Positions 17,635 through 26,849 of a stretch of 64,000 bases of DNA are shown in pieces. Source of the DNA: Nitrosomonas eutropha (GTDB lineage: Bacteria; Pseudomonadota; Gammaproteobacteria; Burkholderiales; Nitrosomonadaceae); NCBI RefSeq assembly GCF_900116685.1, contig NZ_FPBL01000002.1, positions 358,617 to 422,616 on the forward strand, written 5' to 3'. How positions within the stretch are numbered: the first letter of the stretch is position 1; every line of letters begins with the position of its first letter. The notes beneath the pieces are model-generated. The model was given only the letters and a program-made list of their open reading frames with translations. It made no database searches and was not told where the DNA came from. Position numbers and translations under genes: made by a program.

Positions 17635-19749
17635 CTACATACGATATTCCAGCCCGGCAAAGAAGGAGCGCCCGTCTCCCGGCAGGAACAAAGCCTGATC
17701 GATGCCTTTTGCATTATCGATTACACCGGTAGTGGCGGCATATTTACGATCGGTCAGATTGCGCGCCTCGGCAAACCAGGAAAATCCACTTTTACTCCGT
17801 TTACCAATTTTAAAACCCAGTAGCGCGTAGGAATCGGCATGCACTGTATTGGCGTGATCCACATAATACTTCTGCGGTGACCACTCCACATTCGGACCAA
17901 TATAGTAGCCGTCAGCGTGGCGATACGTCAGCTCAGCCTTATAGAAATGACGCGGAATACCGGCCAGCTGGTTATTACCGAAAGCGGCATCCTTATCGAA
18001 TTTGAAATCATTGAACATATACATCTGACGCAAATAAAACATTTTTACCAGCTCAATATCCAAACCCAGCTCGATCCCCTGGTGCACAGTTTTATCCGCA
18101 TTGGCCGTACCTATCGGAGAACTGGTAGCAGGATCTACCAGCGCAAGCAGTTCATTGCGTACATGCGCGCGATACAATGCTACATCCCATTCAGCCATAG
18201 CAAAACGCCCCCGGCTGCCAACTTCAAATGTGATCGCACGCTGTGCCTTTGCAAATGTCGGCGCGATGACCGGCCCGCTGGTCAACTCAGCAAAACTGGG
18301 CGGCTCGAAACTGGTACTGACGTTACTAAAAAATTGTATATCCGGATTCAGGTCATAGATCACCCCGGCCTTAGGAGTGAAACGCTGGTAGCTCTTGCTT
18401 CGATCCAGAGCACCTGCTGTAAACAGATCCTTCTGTTTGCGCGTGGTGTAAGTGTACTGCCCACCCGCAATCAGCGACAGTTGTGGCAGCAGATAAAACT
18501 GATTTTCTCCATACACTACATAACTGCTGGCATGCTGATCAAATTTAGCGGTACGCGCACCCGCATTACCGCGAACGTTCACAAAACGGCTATCCATGAC
18601 ATTACCCCAAGTCGGCTCGAAACCCAGTACAAATCGATTACGATAACCCGCCACCGGCATTTCATTGATATAGCGTAATCCCACGCCATAATCATTAGTG
18701 GGCTGGGACAGCACCTGGTAAATGGGATGCCACAGATTCTTGTGTGAATAGAATCCGGAAAATTCCAGTTGTTGATTGCTACCCAATTTCAGAACGGTAC
18801 GGTTGGCTACCCGGATAAGATCAATGTCACGTTTTTGCCGTCCAAACAGACTAAACGCATTCGCCTGCCTGGGATCAGATTTTAATTGTGCTTTGGTCAG
18901 ATTGCCTGGCAGCTCTGAGTCAGATTTAACATAGGTCAAGTAAAAACGTGTTTCCAGATCAGGGGTGATACGGTAACCAGCATTACTAAACATGCGCCAG
19001 TTATCGGTAGCGGCCCAATCACGGAAACCATCCTGGCTGTAGCGAGAGATACTGGCAAAATAATCTAGCGAGCCATGCACACCACCGGAAGAAGCCATCA
19101 GCCGGTTATAGCCATAACTGCCCGCCTCACCACGCGCCCGGAAACGTTCAGCATCGTAACCAGTTGGCGTAACAAAATTGATCGCCCCCCCCAGCATAGT
19201 TGATCCGTACTGTAATGCATTACCTCCCCGGAACACTTCAATATAGCGGGCAGCCAACGGTTCAATTGCCTGGAAATCCGCCCCACCATCGGCCAGATTC
19301 AGCCGCGATCCATCCTGCAAAATCTTGATGCCGCGCAAATGGAATGTGCGCTGAATACCCGAACCACGAATCGACAAACGGGCCTCTTCAGCACCAGCAC
19401 GAGACTGGACGAATACGCCAGGCGAATACCCCAGCGCATCCTGCACTGTTGAAGCACGGCCCGTGGCATACGTTTCGCTATCAACCACATTGGCGCCACC
19501 CGGCACCCGGCGCATGGCACGTTCTGCTTCCGGCAAACTCTGTACCGTGATCGCTGGCTCTATCTCTGGTGCTATCACCTGGATTGTTTTCAGTTGTATC
19601 GGTTCATCCGTACTTTGCGCCTGTGCCCAGACTGGTATAACAGCTGTCAGCACTCCGGTTATCGCAACCGTCAATGGCATTAAAGACTTGCCGTAACCAA
19701 TCTTTTTGACTCCAAATCCACATTTTTGTTTAATTTTTCTGCCTTTCAT
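17635..19749 (-). CDS. TonB-dependent outer membrane receptor (FecA-like)
   Basis: Energy-dependent outer-membrane importer, 704 residues. A long basic signal peptide ends near VWAQAQS. The plug domain (about 75-200) contains VPGGANVVD, LSIRGSGIQRTFHLRGIKIL and GGNALQYGSTMLGGAINFVTP. The rest is beta-barrel ending in the aromatic residue pattern LEYRM. The plug resembles the FecA group (COG4772). The substrate is unknown; the coupled BNR and thioredoxin genes downstream suggest a metal complex rather than a simple siderophore. A good promoter and a palindrome precede it at 19884-19930. Confidence 0.9.
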   Translation of the reverse strand: MKGRKIKQKCGFGVKKIGYGKSLMPLTVAITGVLTAVIPVWAQAQSTDEPIQLKTIQVIAPEIEPAITVQSLPEAERAMRRVPGGANVVDSETYATGRASTVQDALGYSPGVFVQSRAGAEEARLSIRGSGIQRTFHLRGIKILQDGSRLNLADGGADFQAIEPLAARYIEVFRGGNALQYGSTMLGGAINFVTPTGYDAERFRARGEAGSYGYNRLMASSGGVHGSLDYFASISRYSQDGFRDWAATDNWRMFSNAGYRITPDLETRFYLTYVKSDSELPGNLTKAQLKSDPRQANAFSLFGRQKRDIDLIRVANRTVLKLGSNQQLEFSGFYSHKNLWHPIYQVLSQPTNDYGVGLRYINEMPVAGYRNRFVLGFEPTWGNVMDSRFVNVRGNAGARTAKFDQHASSYVVYGENQFYLLPQLSLIAGGQYTYTTRKQKDLFTAGALDRSKSYQRFTPKAGVIYDLNPDIQFFSNVSTSFEPPSFAELTSGPVIAPTFAKAQRAITFEVGSRGRFAMAEWDVALYRAHVRNELLALVDPATSSPIGTANADKTVHQGIELGLDIELVKMFYLRQMYMFNDFKFDKDAAFGNNQLAGIPRHFYKAELTYRHADGYYIGPNVEWSPQKYYVDHANTVHADSYALLGFKIGKRSKSGFSWFAEARNLTDRKYAATTGVIDNAKGIDQALFLPGDGRSFFAGLEYRM

Positions 19750-20153
19750 GTTTTTCCCTGTTTTGAAGCCTTTAAAACGTATGGGTATCTCTAAAAATCT
19801 GATGGTGCGGGACGAAGCGTAAAATTCACCCAGAAACCAATTTTAGAAGCTCCCTATATGATGACCAATTATTGAGGGCCTCAATCATAAGCCGGGCAGA
19901 AAGGCATCTCAATGCGACAAATTGTCGCATCCCCAGTTAAACATGGCCTGGAGACGTATCCAGCGACAGGGTTGTTACCAGATGACACATAGACGGAGAA
20001 TATGACAAAAATTCCGACAGGCTGAGTTTCACCAGATAGCCGAGATGTGTTTTGTATCAAACTCAACCGGAAAGGCCCTGCTCTTGGTTACCCATAACTT
20101 CAATCTAAATGATCCATCAGAACGCTGAATGACAGTGGATGGATTATTTGGGC
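19750..20153. other. 404-base intergenic region between the two TonB receptor groups
   Basis: It holds the promoter and palindrome at 19884-19930. The segment 19931-20153, just after the end of the upstream receptor gene, shows no convincing gene, terminator or repeat. A 61-codon open frame on the minus strand lacks a ribosome site and family likeness and is not called. Confidence 0.6.
19884..19930 (-). promoter_or_regulatory. Promoter with adjoining 19-bp palindromic operator upstream of the FecA-like receptor
   Basis: On the minus strand TTGAGA (19912-19907) and TATGAT (19889-19884) are 17 bases apart, a good sigma-70 promoter. Touching the -35 box is a palindrome at 19912-19930, ATGCGACAA-A-TTGTCGCAT (9-bp arms). 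A 17/19 match to it occurs at 23506-23524 before the second BNR gene, so a shared regulator is likely. The motif is not a Fur box. The regulator is unknown. Confidence 0.68.
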
Positions 20154-22640
20154 TCAATAACTAAACGCTGCCTCAAGCAGATAAGTACGTTGCGGATAAG
20201 GATGGTATACCCAAGCCTTATCATTATTGAGGTTACTGATACCAAATGAAAATCGGCTTTTCAACCCGTTATGAAATTTGTACCGGTAACTGGTTTTGAA
20301 ATCCATGAAGAAAAAATCACTCTGGGAACCGAATACATTGTTCACGTGATCCTTGTTATCAGGATCGTTATATGAATCGCTGGTATAGCGACCAGATAAG
20401 GAAACGTCCCAGGCATCCGTCATATGGTAAGTGCCGAAAAAGTTGGCTCGCCAGTGTGGCAGGCGAATGACCTGTTTCCCGGTCAGGCTGTAGTTGGTAG
20501 GCATGCCGGTTGATTCGGTGAATTTTACAACCGGGCCGTCTTCCACTTTTGAATTCATCCAGGTGCCGTTGAACATGAAATCAAATCGTGTACCGAGAAC
20601 ATTTCTCTGTTCGAAAATCAGCTCCACTCCGGTTGTGCCGACTTCGCCAATATTCTGGAAGGCACTGGTTGTCAGTGCTCCCGAGGCGGAAGTGATCTGG
20701 CGGATGGCATCCTTGATGTCATCCCGGAATACGTTGACACGGACGTAACCCTTCGGCAACCCATACTCCATCATAAAGTTATGGTGCACGCCATTTTCAG
20801 GTTTGAGCAGAGCATTTGCTGCCAGAATGCTGGTAGGCGTACCGAGTGACTGGAAAAGCTCCGCAATCACCGGGAAGCGATGCGCACGCCCGAACGAATA
20901 GCGGAATTTCCATTGACCAGGCTCATATCCGAACGAAACCTTGGGAGAAGTGGCTGTTTCAGTGCGATCGGGCACAGCCACATTGGAAGCAACCCCTTTG
21001 CTTGCTTCCCACCATTCCTGACGCACACCAGCCGTAATATCCCAGTCTGGCAGGAAACGGAACATTGATTGTGCAAAGATCGCATGGGTCGATGTCCGGC
21101 CATCATTATTGCGGTTAGACTGCAAGGCACCCCGGGTCAAGTCATCATAATTGGTCAGGCTATATTGCCGGAAACTGAGGTTGTACTGGTCAAAATGATA
21201 TCCGGCCAGAAACGACAGTTTGTCGTAACCCAGCAGCATCGGTGTACTCAGCTTGAGATCGTAATTCCACCAGTTAAATTTGCGGAAATCCTGCAATTGT
21301 CCAACACCGGTATTGCCCGGATCAGCATGATTGAAGAATGCCGTCGCCCGAATATCCTTCAACACATCGAAATAGCTGAGCGTGGTATCAACATCCCAGC
21401 CAGGCGTTAGCGCACCGCGCAGTGATAAACCCAGATTCAATGTCTCACGTTTGTCGCGGCTACTGCCAAAACCATTTCGCACCACGTCGAAACGGGTGCC
21501 ATCCAAGGAAGCATTGCCCGGATTTGAACAGGTGACAACCGAGTTACAGACAGGTGAACTTCCTCCCCAAAAATAATCACCGTTTGCTGTATGCAGATAG
21601 TTATTGGGATGATTCTGGTTGCGGGTGCGTTCTTCATACGCTACGGTGAACAGCGTCTGCAGGTCAGAAGTAATGTCATACCCCAATTTGCCCTTGAACA
21701 AGTGAGTATTCACTTTCTCGGGGCCGGTATCACCATAAATGATACTGGGCGTGCCGCGCGTATCCGGCATCCTGACACCTCCAGTCACCGGCGCCCCTCC
21801 GGGCACATTGAACAATCCGGTATTATCGATGAAATAGGATTGTGGATGCCCTTGGGCCTCCAACCGGTTGTAAGCCAGAAACACCGTGAATTTGTCCTGT
21901 ATTCGATTACCGTAAGAGAAATATTGCCGGTCACCGATGAATGTTCCCTTATCCGACCCGTAATTCTTGTAAGGCTGAATGAACACACTGCCCTCAGCAT
22001 AAAACTCCTGCTTGTTCGGCATACGCGTTCTAATATTGGCGACACCCCCTATTGAGTTACCACTGTACTCGGCCGAAAAAGGGCCATAAACAATGTCAAC
22101 CGAATCGATCTCGTTCGGCCCGACCAGTGACCAGCGTGGTGCTCCATTGAAAGAAGCCTGCAAAAAGTTATGCAGTGGCAGACCATCGGCATAGACCATG
22201 CTGCGCGCGGTTGAAAACATATCTGCCCCACGGATCCCCAGCACACCATTCGGATCTCCCACGTAACGCTGGCGTATTTGCAGGCTGGGCATATATTTGA
22301 GCACTTCTTCTGTAGTTTGCGCATTCTGCTGCTCAACTTGCGCCCGGGTTACACGCGTTGAAGGTGAAGTAAAGTGTGAATCCCGCTCTATCTCGCCTGT
22401 CACCACCATTTCCCTGAAAATGGTTCCATTTTGCGTGGCAATCTCACCTGTTTTTTTCTTCTTCCCTTTTTCCTTGTCAGCACTGACATCACCGCTCGAT
22501 TCAGTCGCTTGCATCAATTGCTCTCCTACATACTCCCTGTTCTCACCTGGTATTTGCTTTCCAGGTGAACCATCACCCGGAGCAGCGTAACTTGATGCCG
22601 CACAAAGCACGACGATCAATGCCAGAGGAAATTGCTTCAT
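20154..22640 (-). CDS. TonB-dependent outer membrane receptor with Lys-rich N-terminal extension
   Basis: Outer-membrane importer of 828 residues. A signal peptide (to about SSYA-AP) is followed by a ~60-residue extension with a basic KEKGKKKK patch before the plug. The plug has REMVVTGEIERDSHF, VLKYMPSLQIRQRYVG, VLGIRGADMF and the EYSGNSIGGVANIRT barrel entry. The C-terminus ends LEAAFSY with terminal aromatic residue. It differs clearly from the receptor at 17.6-19.7 kb. It is followed on the other side by a short BNR-protein gene upstream in the same direction, so receptor plus BNR pairing recurs. Ligand unknown. Confidence 0.9.
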   Translation of the reverse strand: MKQFPLALIVVLCAASSYAAPGDGSPGKQIPGENREYVGEQLMQATESSGDVSADKEKGKKKKTGEIATQNGTIFREMVVTGEIERDSHFTSPSTRVTRAQVEQQNAQTTEEVLKYMPSLQIRQRYVGDPNGVLGIRGADMFSTARSMVYADGLPLHNFLQASFNGAPRWSLVGPNEIDSVDIVYGPFSAEYSGNSIGGVANIRTRMPNKQEFYAEGSVFIQPYKNYGSDKGTFIGDRQYFSYGNRIQDKFTVFLAYNRLEAQGHPQSYFIDNTGLFNVPGGAPVTGGVRMPDTRGTPSIIYGDTGPEKVNTHLFKGKLGYDITSDLQTLFTVAYEERTRNQNHPNNYLHTANGDYFWGGSSPVCNSVVTCSNPGNASLDGTRFDVVRNGFGSSRDKRETLNLGLSLRGALTPGWDVDTTLSYFDVLKDIRATAFFNHADPGNTGVGQLQDFRKFNWWNYDLKLSTPMLLGYDKLSFLAGYHFDQYNLSFRQYSLTNYDDLTRGALQSNRNNDGRTSTHAIFAQSMFRFLPDWDITAGVRQEWWEASKGVASNVAVPDRTETATSPKVSFGYEPGQWKFRYSFGRAHRFPVIAELFQSLGTPTSILAANALLKPENGVHHNFMMEYGLPKGYVRVNVFRDDIKDAIRQITSASGALTTSAFQNIGEVGTTGVELIFEQRNVLGTRFDFMFNGTWMNSKVEDGPVVKFTESTGMPTNYSLTGKQVIRLPHWRANFFGTYHMTDAWDVSLSGRYTSDSYNDPDNKDHVNNVFGSQSDFFFMDFKTSYRYKFHNGLKSRFSFGISNLNNDKAWVYHPYPQRTYLLEAAFSY

Positions 22641-22701
22641 GATCTGAACTATCCTTTCAGTTTGTGATTAATAATTAGATGCGCAGTAATGCCTGATGCC
22701 A

Positions 22702-22719
22702 TATCACTTATTTGTGATA
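22702..22719. promoter_or_regulatory. Small palindrome upstream of the 828-residue receptor
   Basis: TATCAC (22702-22707) and GTGATA (22714-22719) form a 6-bp inverted repeat with a 6-base spacer, about 60-80 bases before the receptor ATG. It has the shape of a dimeric regulator site. No regulator can be named, and the short arms make chance occurrence possible. Confidence 0.35.
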
Positions 22720-22765
22720 GATGTCATAAACTGTCTGCTGTTTATTGTTGTTTTGAAGATAGTTT

Positions 22766-23458
22766 TCAGCTGCTGGATCGAGTGATTACTCTTTCAACAG
22801 GTAGAATTCGCAGCCCTTCATTTTCGGTATTCCATACAATTAAAGCTTTATCGTTACTGATCAACGGCACCGGGTAATCGCTTGCCCCGGCAGACAGCAT
22901 CAGGCGCCACGGCTCACTCCAGGTTCTATCAGCATCATTCGAAAACATCATCCTTATGGAATAAACATTCCCATCAAATTCACGCCAGGTCAGGATGACA
23001 GTTTCGCCATGTACAACCACTGCTGCATGGTTGGGTTGCACATCTGCATCACCCAGCGCCATGGATTTCGACTCCAGGTCACTACTGATCCGTTTGTAAA
23101 ACTGCCCCTGTCCGGCAGTACCACTGGTAAACCAGGTCAAATGCAACCGATCCTCGCCATCATTACCAATATTTTCCGGTACGGGGGTCACTGTCGCCGG
23201 CTCGGAAAAATGCCTGCCGTCATCTTCCGATCTGGAAACCAGCAAGCGCTGATTAACCATTTTTACCAGCCATAACCACCCCTCTTGATCCAGCGCCACC
23301 CCTACTGCAAGCGCAGTCTTGGGAGGAATTGAAGCCTGCATGACGAATGGTTGCCAAGTTGAATCGTCAGCACCTGACCCGGCTGCGATCGTAACCGCAG
23401 AGGCAAGTGCAAGAAAGAATCCGGCCAGCACAGGAAGAGAAAACATCGACTTCTGCAT
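22766..23458 (-). CDS. Short exported BNR-repeat protein, internally deleted paralogue
   Basis: A 230-residue relative of the 412-residue BNR protein at 16.3-17.6 kb. The N-terminal part (LLVSRSEDDGRHFSEPATV) and the C-terminal part (LHLTWFTSGTAGQGQFYKR, TWREFDGN, IVWNTENEGLRIL) align with the two ends of the long version. About 185 central residues are missing, including the CECC and ACPHHGGD motifs. The join falls at GNDGEDR/LHLTWF. The frame and signal peptide are intact. It lies 125 bases upstream of the 828-residue receptor in the same direction. It could still fold as a smaller propeller or be a decaying gene. Confidence 0.78.
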   Translation of the reverse strand: MQKSMFSLPVLAGFFLALASAVTIAAGSGADDSTWQPFVMQASIPPKTALAVGVALDQEGWLWLVKMVNQRLLVSRSEDDGRHFSEPATVTPVPENIGNDGEDRLHLTWFTSGTAGQGQFYKRISSDLESKSMALGDADVQPNHAAVVVHGETVILTWREFDGNVYSIRMMFSNDADRTWSEPWRLMLSAGASDYPVPLISNDKALIVWNTENEGLRILPVERVITRSSS

Positions 23459-23505
23459 GATTTACGTCAAAACCCAGAGAATAACCGATCCTAAAAAGGA
23501 TAAGA

Positions 23506-23533
23506 ATGTGACAAATTGCCGCATCTCAATGCG
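23506..23533. promoter_or_regulatory. Second copy of the 19-bp palindrome plus shared 13-base block
   Basis: Bases 23506-23524 (ATGTGACAAATTGCCGCAT) match the palindrome at 19912-19930 at 17 of 19 positions. The overlapping block 23521-23533 (GCATCTCAATGCG) is identical to 19904-19916. Order of the two elements is reversed relative to the first site. It lies about 50 bases before the start of the short BNR gene on the minus strand. Confidence 0.65.
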
Positions 23534-23592
23534 CAAATGAAAACCCTGATCATGAGCCACACACGATCAGTTACAATATTGCAATTGACCTG

Positions 23593-23620
23593 AGTAATGA
23601 TAATTATTATTATTCTCATT
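23593..23620. promoter_or_regulatory. Fur box
   Basis: The stretch AGTAATGATAATTATTATT (23593-23611) matches the 19-bp Fur consensus GATAATGATAATCATTATC at 15 positions and is continued by ATTCTCATT, giving overlapping hexamers. It lies 54-81 bases before the ATG of the DUF2325 gene and in the divergent interval with the BNR gene. It predicts iron repression of the plus-strand haem locus. Confidence 0.75.
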
Positions 23621-23673
23621 GTATTCTTTATGATTTGATTCAGATTGATATTTTCACCACAAGGAGATAGCGT

Positions 23674-24990
23674 ATGCATGCACCAGCGATTCTGCGACAG
23701 CCGGAAATCAACGCCTTATTACCTGAAGCCGGATTACCAGAGAAAGCAATTGACATCCACACTTCTCCTGTAAAACGCATGAAACTCTGGGAGTTGGACA
23801 GATCACATCACTGTCCTGTTATCGGTCTTTGTCTGCCACCTGCAGATCTTGAATGCTTTGCCAGACGCTTTCACTTTAATGCTCCGATAAACAACGCGCA
23901 TGCTTTGCATGTCGAAGCAGTATGCTGTGTAACGTCCAGAAACACCGTATCAGAAACGATTCATAAGCATCTGGACAGATTGCATCAGAGCCATATCAAA
24001 CAATTCGAGGCAGCCAAAACCGATAACGAGGTACTGGCACTCTGGAAAACACATTTTTCCAACGGGAAAATAGCCGGACCGCTGTGGGCAGCGCTTACCC
24101 ACAAGCGCATCAGCCCTGCAATCAGGGAACAGATTCACGACATGGTCCACATGCACATGCATGAAGCAGTTGCCGAGCTTTCAGTTACACAGAACCGGGC
24201 AAACCAGACAGGACAGACACTGAAGGAGCTGGCCGAGCAACTGGAACAGACCAAAGAAAAACACGTACAAACCGAATTGCGCCTACGCCAGCGACTGGAA
24301 CAGGCGGCTGTAGAAATCCGCCAATTACAACAATCCCGACGGGAAGATGACACACTGCGTCAGCGTCTGGAAATGCTGGAATCCGGCCGTGCCATGCTTA
24401 GTATGGGGCAGCGTCTAGTACAGCTGACAACAGAAAACGAGCAACTGCAGATCAAGGTTGCGCAAGCTGACGAACTCAAGCAGTCACTCAAAAACGCCTG
24501 CCACAGTCTGGCCGAGCTTTATCGTGAACGGGATGCCTTGCACACTGAGCGAAACTCGCTGGAAAATCTGCTACTGGCTTTCAGCTCCACTAATACCACT
24601 GATAAAGAACCAGCCGATACGACTGATATCCCCACCGCTTCTTATGACTGCATCCTGTGCGTAGGCGGTCGATCCGCACAGCTGCCGCACTACCGCACAC
24701 TTGCCAGACAGCTTGGCCTCAAATTGTCACATCACGACGGTGGACAGGAAGATGCGTTATCCCGCTTACCGGAAATGATATACGGCGCTACAGCGGTGAT
24801 TTGCCCGACTGATTGCGTCAGCCATGCTGCCTACTACCAGATCAAAAGACTTTGCCGCCTGGGGCGCAAGCCTTGTTTGTTGTTCAAGGGAACGGGCATT
24901 TCCAGCTTCGCTACGGCATTAGCAAAAATTGCAGCAGGTGAAGCCAGCATCAATAATTCATTCAGTCAATTACCTGAAACCACAGCATAG
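23674..24990 (+). CDS. Coiled-coil DUF2325 protein, Fur-box regulated
   Basis: A 438-residue, apparently cytoplasmic protein of unknown function. Residues 1-165 are rich in Cys and His (HHC at 45-47, CC at 84-85, histidine cluster 155-163). A long coiled coil spans about 165-300. The C-terminal DUF2325 domain (325-405) has C326-x2-C329-VGGR, a Rossmann-like strand pattern, and C377-P-T-D-C381-x2-H384. The same CPxDCxxH motif occurs in the second DUF2325 protein at 35.1 kb, also beside a Fur box. AAGGAG precedes the ATG. A role in haem or metal handling is inferred from context. Confidence 0.82.
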   Translation: MHAPAILRQPEINALLPEAGLPEKAIDIHTSPVKRMKLWELDRSHHCPVIGLCLPPADLECFARRFHFNAPINNAHALHVEAVCCVTSRNTVSETIHKHLDRLHQSHIKQFEAAKTDNEVLALWKTHFSNGKIAGPLWAALTHKRISPAIREQIHDMVHMHMHEAVAELSVTQNRANQTGQTLKELAEQLEQTKEKHVQTELRLRQRLEQAAVEIRQLQQSRREDDTLRQRLEMLESGRAMLSMGQRLVQLTTENEQLQIKVAQADELKQSLKNACHSLAELYRERDALHTERNSLENLLLAFSSTNTTDKEPADTTDIPTASYDCILCVGGRSAQLPHYRTLARQLGLKLSHHDGGQEDALSRLPEMIYGATAVICPTDCVSHAAYYQIKRLCRLGRKPCLLFKGTGISSFATALAKIAAGEASINNSFSQLPETTA

Positions 24991-24999
24991 CCGCCCAGT

Positions 25000-25025
25000 G
25001 TTGTCCACCGGGGTTGTCCACCGGG
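25000..25025 (+). repeat. 13-bp tandem direct repeat before the chelatase-like gene
   Basis: GTTGTCCACCGGG occurs twice in direct tandem (25000-25012 and 25013-25025), in the 79-base gap between the DUF2325 gene and the chelatase-like gene. Flanking GCCCAGTG and CACCGGGC can also pair. It may be a slippage product or an intercistronic RNA structure. Confidence 0.6.
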
Positions 25026-25069
25026 CAGTCTTGCCCCTTTTGTTTTTCGATTCATAACACGGAGAAAGC

Positions 25070-26791
25070 ATGTTTTTTGGAATTAAAACAGTAAAAACTG
25101 TTATATCGCTTTATTTATTGGCATTTGTTCTGCTGAGTGTTGAAGGGGTATATGCAGCCAATGTGGAACCGTCAGACCAAACCGGTTTTCTGGTAGTTGC
25201 AGCCGATCGCGGTTTTGTCGGCAATGAGGAAATTCGTGATGCATTTGAGCCATTCTCGGCCAGCCACCCGGCTGCGCTGGTATTCGTTACTGACGAGCGC
25301 ACCCAGCAAACCCTGCAATCTGCTCTCACCACCCTGCATAGCCGCAATGTCAGCCGCATTGTGGTATTGCCTCTGTTTATTTCTACGGCAGAACCACGTT
25401 ATCAACTCGTTCATCAGCTGATTACGCGGGAAAATAAAACTGTACCCACTGTTTTTGCACCCCCTTATGGTGAAAGCTATTTCGCAGTTGAAGCGCTTGC
25501 CACCTGGTTGCGTGCCATGGAACACACGGCCCGCCAGCACCTGCTGGTAGTGGGTTATGGCACGCAAAATGATACGGACAGACGCGCGATGTATAACGAC
25601 TGGATGCGAATTATCAAGCAGGCATCAGCAGGAATCAGTTTTCGTTCGATCAATGCCCTGATCCTTCCGGAAAGAGCAGAAAACGAATCTCCGGAAGGCT
25701 ACATGAACAGTACAAAACGGAAACTTTCTAACGTACTGACCTCTCTTCCGCCAACCAGAAATAGCAAGAACCAGGTTGTCGTGTTTGCTCTCGGCCCCAA
25801 ACACGACAGCATGATGTCGCTCGAAGCACGGCTGGAACGACTGCTGCCCCAGAATACGGCACTCAACAGTTTTGGAATCGAGCCACAGCAGCTGGCGATG
25901 TGGATGGAGCGGGAAGCCAATCGCAACCTGCCCCTGGCGACAGAAGATACCGGCGTCATCCTGTTTGCTCACGGCTCGGATTTCCACTGGAACGAGAACC
26001 TGCGTACAGCAGTACAGCCTTTAATAGATCGCTACAGAATCGAGTTTGCCTTTTCCATGGCGGACCCTCTTACGATCGAACATGCACTGCACAAGCTGGA
26101 ACAGCGCGGCGCCAAAGCAGCCATCATCGTCAGTGCCTTCGCAACAAAAAATTCATTCCGTAAAGAAATCGCACACCTGGTTGGAATAGATATTGAAGAT
26201 CACCAGGCTGAGCAAAATATAGCCAATAGCGATACACAGAATGGGCACGGCAAACATGGGCATGGAGAATCCGGCAAGCCCGTTCCCAGAATCATGACAT
26301 CCCTGCCAGTCATCTGGACGGGTGGTTATGAGGATAGCCCTCTGTTTGCAAAAGCCCTGTTCGATCGTGTACTTGCACTCTCCAAGGATCCATCTAAAGA
26401 AACTGTCATTCTGACTGCACACGGCACACAGGATGATCAACGCAACAATGAGTGGCTACAAAATCTGGAAAGTATCACTCATCAGATGCGCAGTAATGGC
26501 GGTGAAAACTTCAAGGCATTCAAGGTTGCCACCTGGCGCGAGGATTGGCCGGAAAAACGTGCACCCTGGGTTAAGAAAACAAGAGCCATGGTGACTGAAG
26601 CCAACAAACAAGGGGGGACAGCCATCGTCATCCCTGCGCGCACGACCAGCACTGGCCCGGAAAAAAAATTCCTGGATGGACTCAAGTTCGAACTGGGAGA
26701 AAGTTTTGCGCCTCACTCCTTGTTCACACAATGGGTCGATGAGCAGATTCAGCAAGGAATAAAACAACACGAGGAAGCCATCAATAACTAA
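25070..26791 (+). CDS. Exported CbiX-like chelatase-family protein with repeated domains
   Basis: A 573-residue protein of the CbiX/sirohydrochlorin chelatase superfamily with an N-terminal signal peptide (to about VYA-AN). Three chelatase-like units can be seen. Unit 1 (about 40-155) has VVAADRG in place of AHGS. Unit 2 (about 285-365) has LFAHGSDFHWNENL and IIVSAFA. Unit 3 (about 440-555) has ILTAHGTQDDQRNN and VIPARTTS. A His/Gly-rich linker, NGHGKHGHGESGK, lies between units 2 and 3. Known CbiX enzymes are short and cytoplasmic, so export is unusual. Placed between a Fur-box gene and a haem receptor, it may act on tetrapyrrole or metal in the periplasm; this is inference. Confidence 0.8.
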   Translation: MFFGIKTVKTVISLYLLAFVLLSVEGVYAANVEPSDQTGFLVVAADRGFVGNEEIRDAFEPFSASHPAALVFVTDERTQQTLQSALTTLHSRNVSRIVVLPLFISTAEPRYQLVHQLITRENKTVPTVFAPPYGESYFAVEALATWLRAMEHTARQHLLVVGYGTQNDTDRRAMYNDWMRIIKQASAGISFRSINALILPERAENESPEGYMNSTKRKLSNVLTSLPPTRNSKNQVVVFALGPKHDSMMSLEARLERLLPQNTALNSFGIEPQQLAMWMEREANRNLPLATEDTGVILFAHGSDFHWNENLRTAVQPLIDRYRIEFAFSMADPLTIEHALHKLEQRGAKAAIIVSAFATKNSFRKEIAHLVGIDIEDHQAEQNIANSDTQNGHGKHGHGESGKPVPRIMTSLPVIWTGGYEDSPLFAKALFDRVLALSKDPSKETVILTAHGTQDDQRNNEWLQNLESITHQMRSNGGENFKAFKVATWREDWPEKRAPWVKKTRAMVTEANKQGGTAIVIPARTTSTGPEKKFLDGLKFELGESFAPHSLFTQWVDEQIQQGIKQHEEAINN

Positions 26792-26849
26792 AAATATTAT
26801 TGCGGCAACAAAAGCCGCTGTTCCAGCCAGCCAGCACCACGCCAGCCAG

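Noticed and set aside
19881..20066. Minus-strand 61-codon frame between the two TonB receptors
   Set aside because: No ribosome site, no family likeness, and it overlaps the promoter and palindrome at 19884-19930.
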